Source of the DNA: Euphorbia lathyris
Lineage: Eukaryota; Streptophyta; Magnoliopsida; Malpighiales; Euphorbiaceae
Assembly (NCBI RefSeq): GCF_963576675.1
Contig: NC_088911.1
Coordinates: 84,721,256 to 84,785,255, forward strand
Direction of reading: 5' to 3'
Length of the DNA: 64,000 nucleotides
In this document: positions 43,548 through 54,889 of the stretch, piece by piece
How positions within the stretch are numbered: position 1 is the stretch's first letter
Layout: the number at the start of each line of letters is the position of its first letter
The notes under the pieces: generated by a model
What the model was told of the DNA's origin: nothing
The model's input: the letters and a program-made list of their open reading frames with translations, nothing else
Database searches by the model: none
Program-made: the position numbers and the translations under genes

Positions 43548-45377
43548 TAAAGGAAAATAGGCAAACGTTTGATAGCGGAAATATAAAAATTTTAACCTAT
43601 TTCCTTTAAACCAAGATCCGTTAATCGTTATTTCATATAAAGAGGGATAGAAGGAAATACCTTTTGACGAACTATCTACCGTTGCTAGCGAAGTGCCCTC
43701 AACTCTTAATCTGAGTTCACGAGCACAAAACAAAAACACAAATCAAACGATATTAGAACTCAACCGAATAATAGCAATCAAGATAGATTGCCTCTAATTA
43801 ATCAACACAAGGTCAAGGAATAAAAGAAATAGATGAAATCAATTGATTCGAAAGCAAGCGGTGAGAAAAGTGATCCACAACAGTTGGATCGAAATTTGCA
43901 CTCTCCGGGACAGTAGGCTTGGCCAAAATTCTCAGTAGCAGGAGTTATATATAGCCTCTCATATCTAAACCCTAGTTAGATAGAATTAGGTTATTGAATA
44001 AGAGTTATATTCAAAATAATACTCTTATTATTATTATCTATAATTATATCTAAATATAAAGATAATAATAACTTATTAATAGGATAATAATTAGAAGCAA
44101 TTTAATCTCAATAAACCTCCTAACTTATTTATCCTATAATTAATTTAATTCATAATTATAATCTAATTATAATTGTCCGAAATTAAATTAATTCCTTATG
44201 TGTCCCTACATATGAAAATCGCCCCCTCTATAATTGGGCCTTAATGGGCTCAGTTGGGCTTCCATCAATTAATTAACATATGTTTCTCTTTTGGGTTCCA
44301 AGTCTTATGTGTGACCCATTAGGTTCTTATTGCTTCTAGCCGTATACAACCATTAAATTAATTTCTCAAAATTACATTCAATCTTTGTATAACGGAATGA
44401 GTACGCGAACTGTGATTGGCAGATCTGAAACATTCCCCCAGAGCTATAAGAAGACAAGTTGATTCTGTCGTTGACAATTCCATATTAGTTACAGTATAAT
44501 TCGATCCTTCATCAACAACATCCTTGAACGAAATCTTATGACTATGGATAATGTCAAGTCACATATAGCGAGACGTTCGTTTTACTTGTACAGGCCGAGT
44601 TAACTCCAATTAGATAGGTTAAGTGAAATCTACATTTCAAGTCTTAAGCTATCACCTTGCAAGGATTTAGAGTCAAGTCTTCCATAAGCGATCCTCGGAC
44701 GTATCTCCCATTTATTAGGAGTGACAAATGCTCAATCCAACGTTAACTACCCTGTAATTACTTCCTGTGATACCCAACGTCTGTCGAACACACCCTAGAG
44801 TCATCCCTGTTATGGATCGTGTTAGAACAGGATCAAAGCATCACATTCCATAATCCAAAATCACTAATTAACATTCTTTTGAGTCTGAGGATTACTTATA
44901 CCAATTAATACTAATGAGATGAACAGGTGACAAGGATAAATCTATCCATCATGTTATCTCAAGTCGGGTCCCCAATCCTAATGAACCCTTTCATTGGATC
45001 CATGTAACTGTGCAGATATCTGTATATCTGAAGCTTATGAGATCATCTCTCTGTCTCGACAGAAAACATTGTTACATGCAAGTCTTAACAGTGTTATGTC
45101 AATCCATATTCAAAACATATCACTTGACTTGGGGTGGTTTTAAGTTTATTAGTTTATTATAATGTTTTGTCTCACTTCATGCTTGTATGAACACTTTATA
45201 ATCACTTTAAATAAACTCAGGGATTTCCTTTTATTAGACTTATTTAGTTCTTTAAAAGAGGTTGCCTTTATACAGTTATGAAACCATATCTTATTAAAAC
45301 AAATGACATAAAGAACAATTCATTTACATTAGGTTTATATCCTGGAAGAATTGTCTATAGGACACTAAACCCCAACA
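43548..45377 (-). mobile_element. Solo copia LTR in G gag
   Basis: It is 1,830 bp, of the C LTR family, with end CCCCAACA and the other end mutated (TAAAGG for TGAAGG). It is flanked by ATTCA (43543-43547, 45378-45382). No internal region is present, so it is a solo LTR. Confidence 0.93.
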
Positions 45378-46327
45378 ATTCATCTTTCCCATTGTTTTAA
45401 CCAGTTGTTCCATTTGTGAGGATAGTTTAGTGATAGCCTCGTTGTTTGCATTGTTCGTAACTCTCTTTCCATCACTTCTTACTGAGTGCCAATTATAACT
45501 GGTGTTGACAACTCTTTCAATTAGCTCGTACAATGCTTGAGGTTCAAGTTCCTCTGGATTTCCATTAGCAACTGATTCAATCTGGATCTTGTATGCATTG
45601 GTCACCCCGTTGTAGAAGTTTGAACTTGCATCCATATGGGTATGCCATGATTCGGTACTCTTCTCAATAATTCCTTGTATCTCTCCCATGCTTCGGATAA
45701 TGATTCATCCTCCTCTTGAAAGAAGTGTAAGACCTCATTCCTTAGCTTGATTACTTGTCTGGGAGGAAAATATTTCATCAGGAATAGCGTAGCCATTTCC
45801 TCCCAATTTGTGATAGAACCTGGTTGTGGATTCTTCAACCAATTCTTTGCCTTATCCTTCAAGGAAAAGGGAAACGGCTTGAGTCTGATCACTTCGTCAC
45901 TTTCATTTCTATGAGTGCGAAATGTGTTGCACATTGTGACGAAGTCTTGAATGTGAGCATTTGGATCTTCATTTGGGTATCCACCAAATTGCACAACTGT
46001 TTGCAGCATTTGGATCATTGAAGCTTTCACTTCAAATAGGTGATTTCCTTCATTTGGTATTACAATACATGACGAATGGCCTTCAGTGGATGTTCTGGAA
46101 TAATCCTTCATCTGTAACCTCTGGTTGCCATTGTTGTTATTGTTTCCGTTAACACTGTTGTTTTCAACATGACCCTCCTCATAGTTCACTGCTTGTTCAG
46201 GATCTGGTATTTCTTTTTCACAATCCATTCTGGTGCGTCTAACTTATCTGAGTAGTCTTCTTCTTCTTCTGTAGGTTCTCTCAATCTCGAGGTCCACCGG
46301 GAGAATAGGAATACCTGCTCTTCGCAT
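45378..46327 (-). pseudogene. G gag N-terminal segment
   Basis: It starts MRRAGIPILPVDLEIERTYR at 46327, followed by a stop and MDCEKEIPDPEQAV. The gag core is FVTMCNTFRTHRNESDEVIR, FSLKDKAKNWLKNPQ and FLMKYFPPRQVIKLRNEV. A one-base deletion near 45615 relative to E shifts the frame. The reading then continues as SNFYNGVTNAYKIQIESVAN to KTMGKMN, where the solo LTR interrupts. Confidence 0.88.
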
Positions 46328-46423
46328 ACACAGCTAGAAATCGAAATACAAAAACTGGACAAACAAGTGGTTATCGAGTAACAAAATAAACATACAAATT
46401 CTTCCAAACTTCGATTTAAACAA

Positions 46424-46441
46424 TCCCCGACAACGGCACCA
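46424..46441 (-). promoter_or_regulatory. Primer-binding site of G, tRNA-Asp type
   Basis: TCCCCGACAACGGCACCA is the tRNA-Asp 3' end with two substitutions, more decayed than in E. It lies six bases inside the G 5' LTR. Confidence 0.85.
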
Positions 46442-46447
46442 AAAACT

Positions 46448-47594
46448 TGGTGTGGTGTATATGGACTCTAGTAAGTATACTAGGGTAGATGTAGTGTTGG
46501 CAAGACCAAGTGTCGTATTCCACAGGGATTGAACTCAGTTGGATGAACAGTTACATTAAGTGTTAGAATTCAAAATATTGAGTGGGTTATTTGATTAAAC
46601 TAGCATAAATAGACAAACTAAAAGCAATAATAAACGTAACAAAATCAAGATGAACAGGCACAGACCTAGCCCTACGCCTACGAACAACTGTATTTAAACG
46701 ATTCTCTTTTAACGAATTACGACCATATTGCTGATTTGGGTCTCTACCTTATTTATCACTAAGGTCCGGTGTCCCATTTCCAAAGATTCTAAGTAAGTAA
46801 AATCAACCAAGTGTCCTTGCGTTAACATACAAATAAGCATTAAGAACCAGGAAGCATTCATAAATGAAACCCCAATATATGGTTGTTTTCGTGTCCGTCC
46901 ACTACGATATATGCCAAATAGCTATTTTTATTACGTCGGAGCACCGTCGTGCCATCTTCGGTAACTAGAATATAGATTGGATCCTAATCTATTCTTTAAA
47001 GCATGCTAATGACAATCATTCATAGATGGAAATACTTCATTAATCAACAAAAGTTACTTACAGTCGCCGTTTAATGGCTGGCTAGGCCTGCAAAAGGAAT
47101 TACTCACTCATTGACATGAGTGAATAGCTTGTTCTTCCCAAAATCATTTCTACGACAATAAGCATAAAAACAGAGAATAAAATTGATGGTGGCAGAAAAC
47201 GATGCGCCCCTCAACATTAAGACTACTACTCTATTTATATCTTCTAAAAACAAAACCTAAACACAAGGGTAAAAAGTACTAAAAGTAAATACAAAATGAC
47301 AAATGAACAATCTTCCTACACTTGGCGCAAGATGGAAGTTGTATTGCTTTCCACATTTTGCTCTCTTTCTCTCTCTTGTAGCTTGTCCGACCCGCGCGTT
47401 TATCCGTTTCTTTCCAAATTACCCGTTAATGATGTTGTTTATGCTGTTCTGTTCTACTGATAGCATGTTTGGGAGGATTCCTTCTTGAGCCGTTATTTCT
47501 GCCTGTTTCTTCCATTTCTGGTTGAAAACTATAAATTTGAAGCTCTTTTCCATGAATGTTTAGCCTCTAAAACTTGCTCATTTCACTCGTATCA
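46448..47594 (-). repeat. 5' LTR of G
   Basis: It is 1,147 bp, begins TGGTGTGG and ends ACTCGTATCA, and is homologous to the E LTRs with clear divergence. It is the outer right edge of the nest. Confidence 0.9.
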
Positions 47595-48548
47595 TTAAGA
47601 TCGAATGATTCAATTGGCCAAACAAGGTATTAACTTATGAGACATTCTGATGATAACACTATTCTCAAAAGTTGAACTATTCACTATAGTAATAATATTC
47701 TCTACAAAGAGTGTTAAATAAAAGAGATAAATAGTTTTGGAAGCATTGTAAAATAATATCTTTTGTATTTTTCTAAGTATAAAAGTAAAAGACTAAATAT
47801 TCTTCTTAAAAAGTACAAAATAAATTATTACATAAAAGAGAGAACATTATTCACTACAATGATAATATTCTCTACGAATATTGGTTAATTAAAAATGATA
47901 AATAGTTATAGAATTATTGTAAAATAATATCTTTCGCATTATTCTAAGTATAAAAATAAATGATCAAATACATTCTTAGAATATAAAAAGTATTATTACA
48001 TAAACACTCATATATTGTTTAAATAATGAAGACAAAAAAAAGCTCACCTACAGTTTGCATTGAAGAAATGACCTGCTAGATTATTTAGGATAACCCTTCA
48101 TCTTTTACATTCACATTTTATATTAAATGACCGTTTATGTAATATTAAACCATTTTAGATGTTTTAATTATTTATTTTTTCGTTATGACACATTATTTAT
48201 TCCTGATTTTATATTAATATCAACAAACAAATATTTCATGTTTATGAAAAGGTTACTTTTCGAAGTAGGACAATGGTATCTATTAATATTTAATTATAAT
48301 CAAATAAATAACCCGATGTGTTAAATTGAGATCCATAATTTAATGGTTTACCATCCAGAAGATTAATTAGGATTGTGTTTGTAATTATATAAAGCAAAGG
48401 AATTATATTTCGTTGAGAGATAAATAAGAAAGAAAAGGAAAATAGAAGTAGAGTTAGTTTTCCATTAGTTAAAATATACTACTACATAAGAAGAATAATA
48501 GATGAAGAAGAGGAAATTGAACCCCCAAGGATTAAGGGTGGATATGAA
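47595..48548. other. AT-rich intergenic DNA beside the nest
   Basis: No gene is visible. It contains a diverged tandem duplication: 47681-47847 and 47848-48010 both begin ATTCACTA and contain ATAATATTCTCTAC, GATAAATAGTT and TTGTAAAATAATATCTTT in order (unit about 167 bp). Confidence 0.8.
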
Positions 48549-49133
48549 TTAAGGAATACGGGCAAAACCCATCTGTTGAAGAACCTCACCACAAGCATGA
48601 TTAGCGAGAGATGTCTTAAACCCAAGAGGATTAACGAATCGGCTTGCTTGCAACACTCCTACATTATTAGTAAGAAGAACTCTTGCGTCTTCTGGACGAC
48701 TATTAAATATCTCTGTGCAATTCGCCCATCCGCTTTTTATCAGCTTCACCTCGCAGATGTCTTCCTCGTGATCTCCTTCCACCGGCAATCTATAAACCCC
48801 TACCTCATCCGTCTTTCCCTCCACCGCATATGATAATGTGTTGTTTGTTCTGCTTCTGCATTCCAACTTCACCGTCGAACCTAATCCATCGGAAATCAGA
48901 ATCAATTTCATACAAATTTCATATTAGATCTGGAAATTATTGGAAAATGTATAAACATGCTTACCTGGTATGAAAGAGCTAAGCTTCGTAAGGAACTCTA
49001 CTCGACAATCATCGCAATAGACTTTACCTTCAGCGTACATAGGAGTTGAGTGGGAAATGGCAATGGATATGAAAGAGGAGAGGCAAAGAGCTATTGAAAT
49101 GGGAAGAAGATGAGAGGGAAAGCTCTTTGCCAT
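48549..49133 (-). CDS. Pollen Ole e 1-like extracellular protein
   Basis: This is a secreted protein of the Ole e 1 family, whose biochemical role is unsettled; members act in the cell wall or apoplast. There are two exons: 49133-48965 and 48880-48549, with an 84-bp GT-AG intron splitting a Gly codon. The product has 166 residues. Residues 1 to about 28 form a signal peptide (LPISIALCLSSFISIAIS). The mature part has the family core KVYCDDCRVEFLTKLSSFIP, STVKLECR, VEGDHEEDICEVKLIKS and the C-terminal LGFKTSLANHACG. Six cysteines match the family pattern. The start is the first Met before the signal peptide. A TATA-like box lies about 60 bp upstream. It appears intact and lies only about 950 bp from the retrotransposon nest. 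Confidence 0.93.
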
Positions 49134-49187
49134 TTTTGGTGTTTGATGAAGCTGCTTCTTCTTGGAGTTTAATTTTCCCTCTTTTTT

Positions 49188-49197
49188 CTTTTATAGG
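49188..49197 (-). promoter_or_regulatory. TATA box of the Ole e 1-like gene
   Basis: The minus strand reads CCTATAAAAG about 55-65 bp before the ATG, giving a short 5' leader. Confidence 0.65.
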
Positions 49198-50089
49198 CGC
49201 AAGGGTTAGGTAATATTGTTTTTGTGTTTTTCTATTTTTAGTTTTTTTGATACCATTTTTAGTTTTTATGTTAAATATAGGTATTAGGATTAGAGACTGA
49301 GTATTTTAATTAGTTTGTGTTTTTAATTCAAATACCAAATTATTTTGGCCCTCCTTACTTGTTTAAAAAATTCAACTGCTTCGTATATTCTCAAAACATC
49401 TTATTTAAAGTAACATTTTAAACTCTGAATGTGCTTATATTGATATATTAATTTTCTAAACTTGTTTGAAGTGTACGAATTTCAATTTCACCAAAATATT
49501 CGTTTGCTTGACCACGTGGATTTTAGGACGTCAATAAATCACTTTAACATTTTTAATGTTTAAAGGGACAATTGAATTTTTTGAACAAATATAAAAGCTA
49601 AAAAATTTATTAATCCAATGAATTTTGTGACTTAATGGTTGTTTTTGGTATTACAAATGAAATGCATATGTAGATATCCTCAGCCTAAGGGTACGAGAAG
49701 AAAATAAATTTTACTTTATGGTATAACTTTTGTTTGTAAGGAGATACTTTAATATTTGAATAATATAGTCCTTTCATTTCACAATATATGTAGTTTTTAA
49801 GGAATTTGATTTATCAAAATACATAATGTTTTTATTCAATCCATATACATTAATTGATTTTTACTAAATATACACTTTAAAAAAAGCTCACTTCATTTTG
49901 AAAAAAGATAAAAAAAAAATTTATTAGTGGATAGAATTAACACAATGTACCAAAGTTTTTTAGTTAAAATTAATTATATTTCTTAATTTTTGTTCTATTC
50001 TGAAACATAGGAAGTATGCAAATAAAAACTCTTGCCTGAATACATAAAGATTCCCTAACTTTGGCCTAAAAAGTCGATTATCTCTAGAA
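49198..50089. other. AT-rich intergenic DNA
   Basis: I see no gene, element ends or clear repeats. Short words such as AACTTGTTTGAAGTG resemble the foldback element that follows, so a decayed relative may be present at about 49360-49600. Confidence 0.5.
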
Positions 50090-50400
50090 TTTACAAAATG
50101 TATCGCTAGCTCTCTGAACTTGCTTAAAGTGGCATATTGACCACCTCAATTTGTTTAAAGTGATTTATTAGCCTCCTAAATTTACTTTAATAATCTAGTG
50201 GCCCCTGAACTTACTTAAAATGATATTACATTTCAACTTGTCCAAATCATTTTTTATCTTACAATGTGGATTTAGAGAGTTGAGCATGTCATTTTAAGTA
50301 AATTTAGAGAACTAACAATTCACTTTATAAATTGAGGAGGTCAAATAGCTTTTTAGACTAAGCAAATTTAGAGAACTAACAATGCACTAAAGAGCTTAAC
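50090..50400. mobile_element. Foldback (MITE-like) repeat
   Basis: The stretch at 50143-50199 (TTGACCACCTCAATTTG onward) pairs with the reverse complement of 50287-50352 (ATAAATTGAGGAGGTCAAAT and before) over about 55 bp with modest mismatches. There is no coding capacity. Outer ends and TSD are unclear. Confidence 0.6.
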
Positions 50401-50422
50401 CCTACTTATTTCTATCATTGTA

Positions 50423-50691
50423 GGTTAAGGAATGTAAATGAGAAACACATCTCAAAGTTATATGTACTTTGAGTGCTAGGGTCATTCGATTTAGAATCAT
50501 ATGACACATGTGAATTGTGCCTTAGAGGCAAGATGACAAAGAGTCCTTTCAACAAGCAAGTTGAAAGGACGAATGGCTTATTGGAACTGATACACATGGA
50601 TGCATGCGGTCCATTAAGCACCGAAACTAGAGGTGGTTATAACTACTTTATCACTTTTATTGTTGACTGCAGCATATATGGCTACCTGTAA
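50423..50691 (+). pseudogene. Copia integrase fragment
   Basis: Translation gives SFDLESYDTCELCLRGKMTK, SPFNKQVERTNGLLELIHMD, ACGPLSTETRGGYNYFITF. This is the pre-integrase zinc region and the first part of the integrase core. Sequence before and after is unrelated. It is a different copy from C: opposite strand and different sequence. Confidence 0.88.
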
Positions 50692-50748
50692 CATGAATTT
50701 AAATTGCCAAATCAGTGTATGTAAGATAAAGATCCACCCTTTTATTAG

Positions 50749-53090
50749 TGATGCGCGTTTTACGTATACGTGCATGTAAAGGCAGGTGTACCTTAGTCAT
50801 GTATCAAGTAATAAAGTGAAAGTAGAGTATCGTTCCCACGAGGATGGTGATTATAAATACTAATCTTTTTGCTTACTATTAAACAATCAAAAGATAGAGT
50901 TTGTTGGACAACCAAGTTAATACTTAAGCAAGAAATGAAATGAAAAATTATACAAATTGGGTGAGAGATTACTTATATTGAAAGAAACTAAGGCTTCTAG
51001 CTTCACTTAACCTCTTTGCTTGGTAATAATACTTAGCCCCTTTTAAGTTGTTTTATCCTTTTTAAGATGGCAATTTTTCTTATTAACTAATAGATTCTCG
51101 AGATTGGCTCTAAACTCTCGATTAATTACTTTCTCTTGGTCTGGCTCAAGTAATTAATCTAGAGAAGCATTAAGTTTTATTATTCTAAACATTTTTAACC
51201 TACTTTACATTGGTCCGGCTAAAGTGGTCACTTAAGATTCAAGAAAAACCGCTCGAGTAATTAGTTCTAAACTTTCGATTAATTACTTTCCCTTCGTCCG
51301 GCTCAAGTAATTAATCCAAAGAAGCATTAAGTTTTCTTAGTTCCAAACGTTCGATTTATTACTTGAGCCGTACTTTCCCTTGGTGCGGCTCAAGTAATAA
51401 ATCTAAGATTTGTTGTAAGATTCATGAAAAACCTTGGAAAACCAATAAGCCACACTAAATGGTCATTAGGTACAACTTATGAATTCCGATTAATCAATTT
51501 AATCACGATCAATATAAACGATTAATTATATTCAAGTAGGAATTTGGTCCATCTCCTACAAGAATTAAGAATCATAAGTTAATTATCAAAAAGGATAAAC
51601 ATAGCTTAAATAGGTTAAACATAATTACCACATAATTAAGGTTAAGATCCACTTTTAGCCTTAGTTAAGGGGGTTTTAGCCTATGATTAGATTAAAACAC
51701 ACCTTAGAAAAATAGATAATGGAGTTCATAGTAATAAAAGAGATTCAAGTTTAGAAGAAACCGTAATGACGATTGCCGAACGAACTTCTTCGGTAACTTA
51801 AAACTTACTTTTATTGGATTAAATCGTGCACAAACAACACTTTGAGAACAATAACAATAATTAGAACAATAACAACAATTAGAACAACACAAACAACTGA
51901 TTCTTAAAGAGAAGAATTAGCAAAATAACATTATAGAGGGAGAAATTTAGCCTAAGCTTGGTTTGTCTTCAAATGGCTCCCAAGATCTTCTTTCATAGTA
52001 AAATGGCACAAATGCTTCCAAAGACCGAGTCTTTTTATGTCCCATAACTAGGGTTGTAATCGAGCCGAGCCGAGCTTTGGCCTGTTCAAGCTCTGCTCGC
52101 TATAAAATTAACGAGCTCGAGCCCGAGCCGAGCTTGCTATAAAATTAACGAGCCGAGCTCAAGCTGAGCTTTGGCTTGCTCAATAAGCTTGAGCCGAGCT
52201 TCGAGCTTGTTTCGAGCCCAAAATCCTCTTTTGGACTTGGTTCATTAAGAAAATTATCTAACCATGAATTGTTTCCGAGTAAATTGTTAATTATATTTGT
52301 GAAGTTTACTCATAAATAACTCTTTAATTGTGTACATAAACAAGCTCACAAGAAAAGTTTGTGAATAAATAAAAAAGATGCTTACAAATAGTTCGTCTAT
52401 TACTCATTTATTATTTTTGTGAACGAACTCATCTAATAGCAAACGAAATAATATTAAGTTTAGATATTTGTGAACTAATACAAAACTATATAGTTTTCTA
52501 CAAAACTAAAATTGTTCATAAATGTTCTAATCGAGCCTGCTCGCGAGCTTTCAAGCCAAGCTTTGGCCTACTCAAGCTTGGCTCGTTTACGAACCGAGCC
52601 AGTAAATCGTGTTCATGAGCGGCTCGTTTACAAATCGAGCCGAGTCGAGCCGAGCTTTCATCGAGCCGATCACCGAGCCGCTCATGAGCAGCTCTGTTCA
52701 TTTACAGCCCTACCCATAACTCCTTAATCTTCCATACTCAGCTTTAAAGAGGGTGGTGGAAGACTTTAACAATTTAGGAGTTAAAATGAGTAAAGGTGAG
52801 AAAGGAATCATAGGCTACAACATGTTCATCAACTTAGGATAATTTCTGGGCCTGTTACACTTTGAATTTGGAGAGATTATTATTAGTGATTTGTACATAT
52901 TTCTCTTAGCTTTCCAACTTATTATGAATCGCCTCAATCCGAGTCCGTATGAGGGAGATACGATGAAAATACAAAAATATATCAAATATGTCCTACTGTG
53001 AACAATTAGACCTGTATTACTGCCAGCTCCATCTTGACGAGATGCTTGTGCATCTCGACGAGATGCATACAAAAAATCAGCGTAAATTTC
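50749..53090. repeat. Athila-type LTR remnant, interrupted by a hAT MITE
   Basis: It starts TGATGCGCGT and shares the N LTR signature TATCAAGTAATAA followed by AGAGTATCGTTCCCACGAGG and GATTATAAATACTAA. It has internal direct repeats of TCGATTAATTACTTTC and CGGCTCAAGTAATTAATC (51110-51410). The end region has ATCTTGACGAGATGC and CATCTCGACGAGATGC. No internal coding region flanks it, so it is a solo LTR or fragment. The right border at the next element is approximate. Confidence 0.65.
52049..52712. mobile_element. hAT-type MITE
   Basis: The 8-bp TSD CCCATAAC is at 52041-52048 and 52713-52720. Ends are TAGGGTTGTAA and its complement TAGGGCTGTAA. Subterminal regions are packed with GAGCCGAGC/GCTCGGCTC words in both orientations, typical of transposase binding sites. 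It is 664 bp with no transposase. Confidence 0.93.
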
Positions 53091-53154
53091 ACCCATGGTG
53101 TACAACCTTTTCCCTATTTCACACTATGGTGTACAACCTTCAATTTGTCTCACT

Positions 53155-54179
53155 AATATATACGAACTTAGGGGTGACCTCCCACTATGGTGTATAGTCG
53201 GTGAAAATGACCGGTCAACACACCATGTCAGCCATTTGACCGGTCAAAAGTCAATATTTGACCACTTTAACATGAAATTACATCTATACCCTTTCTTCCT
53301 CTTTTCCATCTCCATTGCTCTCTCTACCTCCCTTTCTTCCCTCTTTTCCATTTCCATTTCCATTGCTCTCTCTCTCTAACTCCCTTTCTTCCCTCTTTTC
53401 CATTTCCAACGGCCAAACCCAAGTGTAGATCCATCAATCAATGCATGCTTTTTCTTCTGTCTAAGGAAGGTTAAAAGAGGAAGTGGCAAGGAAATATTTC
53501 AGCAATTGATTTCTGCGGTTGCATTTTGTCATGCTAGGGGAGTGTTTCATCAAGATCTCAAGCCGAAAAATCTCCTCCTCGATGAGAATGGTGATTTGAA
53601 GGTCTCCGATTTGAAGGTAAAGCATCAGTGGTAGAAAATCCATAGTGCACACTATTGAATGTTGATGTGGCAGCTATTGAATTAACAGAAAAGGCATGGT
53701 TTGATAATATTATTTATAGAAGCAGTCAAACTCATCCTTCACAAACAAAGAGAAATAACAAATAGAAACTTTTGACCAATATTTCCTCTTTCTTTCGTCT
53801 GTCTGATTATTCCTCTGGGGTGATTTTATTTGTTTTGATGGCCGGTTACCTAACATTTCATGACCAGAATGTCATGCTTATGTACAAGAAGATCTACAGG
53901 GGTGAAGAGTTAGAGAGAGAAAAGAGTTAGAGAGGGAGAGGGAGAAGAGTTAGAGAGAGAAGGGAGCCATGGGAAAGAGAGAGAGAGAGAGTGGAAGGAA
54001 TGAGAGAATGTATTTTTATTTTTTTTATTTTTTAGGGATAAAGGGTATTTTGGTAATTGTATATAGGGTGTGTTTAATTAAAGTTGAAAAATGGTGAGGT
54101 GGTGTATTGACTGGCGTTGACCGGTCATTTTCACTGGCTATACACCATAGTGGGAAGTCACCCCTAAGTTCCTACATAT
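53155..54179. mobile_element. Inverted-repeat element carrying CIPK kinase gene pieces
   Basis: The 65-bp inverted arms (53155-53219 and about 54115-54179) share GAACTTAGGGGTGAC, CCCACTATGGTGTATAG and GTGAAAATGACCGGTCAAC with about five mismatches. Kinase gene fragments lie between them. This is the structure of a Pack-type transposon. A TSD was not found, and outer ends may extend a few bases. A partial extra copy of CACTATGGTGTACAACC lies just left (53111-53139). Confidence 0.75.
53465..53907 (+). pseudogene. CBL-interacting protein kinase (CIPK) fragments
   Basis: CIPKs are calcium-sensor-regulated Ser/Thr kinases. The first piece (53465-53616) reads [40 protein letters not shown] and ENGDLKVSD. 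This is the catalytic loop with HRD changed to HQD and KPEN to KPKN. It ends at a GT that may be a captured splice donor. The second piece (53817-53907) reads [20 protein letters not shown] and [10 protein letters not shown], kinase subdomains IX-X. The DFG and activation-loop region is missing between them. It cannot encode an active kinase. Confidence 0.88.
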
Positions 54180-54570
54180 TGTTGGTCCCGTGTAACGTGA
54201 CAAGATTAGTTCCAAGGGGGGGTTAGGAACTATTTAAAAAATTTCACATAAGGCTGACTTATATTTTGAACTAAGACTTTTATTAAGCCTTTTAGCACAG
54301 CAATACTGAGTAAGGTTAGAGGCAGGCTTAGTCAACTACTGATTAAAACTGTTTCTACCGTGAGTCAGGACATAACACTTAAGTCTGTTGAAACACCTTT
54401 CCACAAGATTTTGATAATCTGGTCTTCACTTTTTTCATCACTTCCTAATCACTCCTCGTTGTGATTGATGCTTTTGTATTCAAGCTATAGGGATACTTGA
54501 AAGTGATGCCTTTAATACTATTATCACTTGATACCCTCTCCATCTTCTTTGCAGCAGCCTTAGATGGATC
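54180..54570 (+). repeat. Probable copia LTR fragment
   Basis: It starts TGTTGGTCCCGTGTAACG at the edge of the inverted-repeat element and continues with TTAGTTCCAAGGGGGG and ACTTTTATTAAGCC. I associate this text with plant copia LTRs from memory; no partner LTR or TSD is visible. The right limit is approximate. Confidence 0.4.
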
Positions 54571-54629
54571 AACCTTCAACAAAATGTAGCTCAAATTAGT
54601 CAAATAATGAAATAGAAAGTCTCCACGAT

Positions 54630-54880
54630 TCCCTTGTTTTCTTCGTAGTTTCTAAAACTGCGAAGCAAATTAAGTGTAATTCCCTTCGCAATTTCTCAAA
54701 CCACAAAGCATGAGAGAAACTACGAACTCGCAAATCACTCATAGCTTCGCGGTTTGATAAACCACGAAGGGAAAATGAGTTCGTAAATATGAATTTGCTT
54801 CGCGATTTTTCCTAATCTGCGAAGATTTGGCTTCGTAGTTTGCAAAAAAAAACGTGAAGCAAATTCATGTTTGCGAAATC
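54630..54880. repeat. Cluster of short inverted words (TTCGYRGTTT / AAACYRCGAA)
   Basis: The words CTTCGTAGTTT, ACTGCGAAGC, AACCACGAAGG, CTTCGCGGTTT, CTGCGAAG and CTTCGTAGTTT recur on both strands in 250 bp. They may be subterminal repeats of an unidentified DNA transposon or an LTR palindrome array. Confidence 0.6.
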
Positions 54881-54889
54881 ATTTTCTGT

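Larger units (their letters stand above)
2110..47594 (-). mobile_element. Athila-type Ty3/gypsy retrotransposon G, outermost host of the nest
   Basis: Reading on the minus strand, the parts in order are: the 5' LTR (46448-47594), a primer-binding site (46424-46441), gag in pieces (46327-45378, 43547-43339, 15642-15136), pol (15111-12124) and the integrase C-terminus (2379-2110). The rest is nested insertions. The 3' part after integrase, including the 3' LTR, is absent: at 2110 the sequence passes directly into the inverted-repeat element. No TSD can therefore be identified. The FMDD polymerase motif, the tRNA-Asp-like primer site and the DLGAS protease motif place it in the Athila group. E (26137-37695) is a diverged relative with homologous LTRs. 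Confidence 0.85.

Noticed and set aside
52512..52727. ORFs rich in Ser/Arg/Glu near 52600 on both strands
   Set aside because: They translate the GAGCCGAGC subterminal repeats of the hAT MITE.
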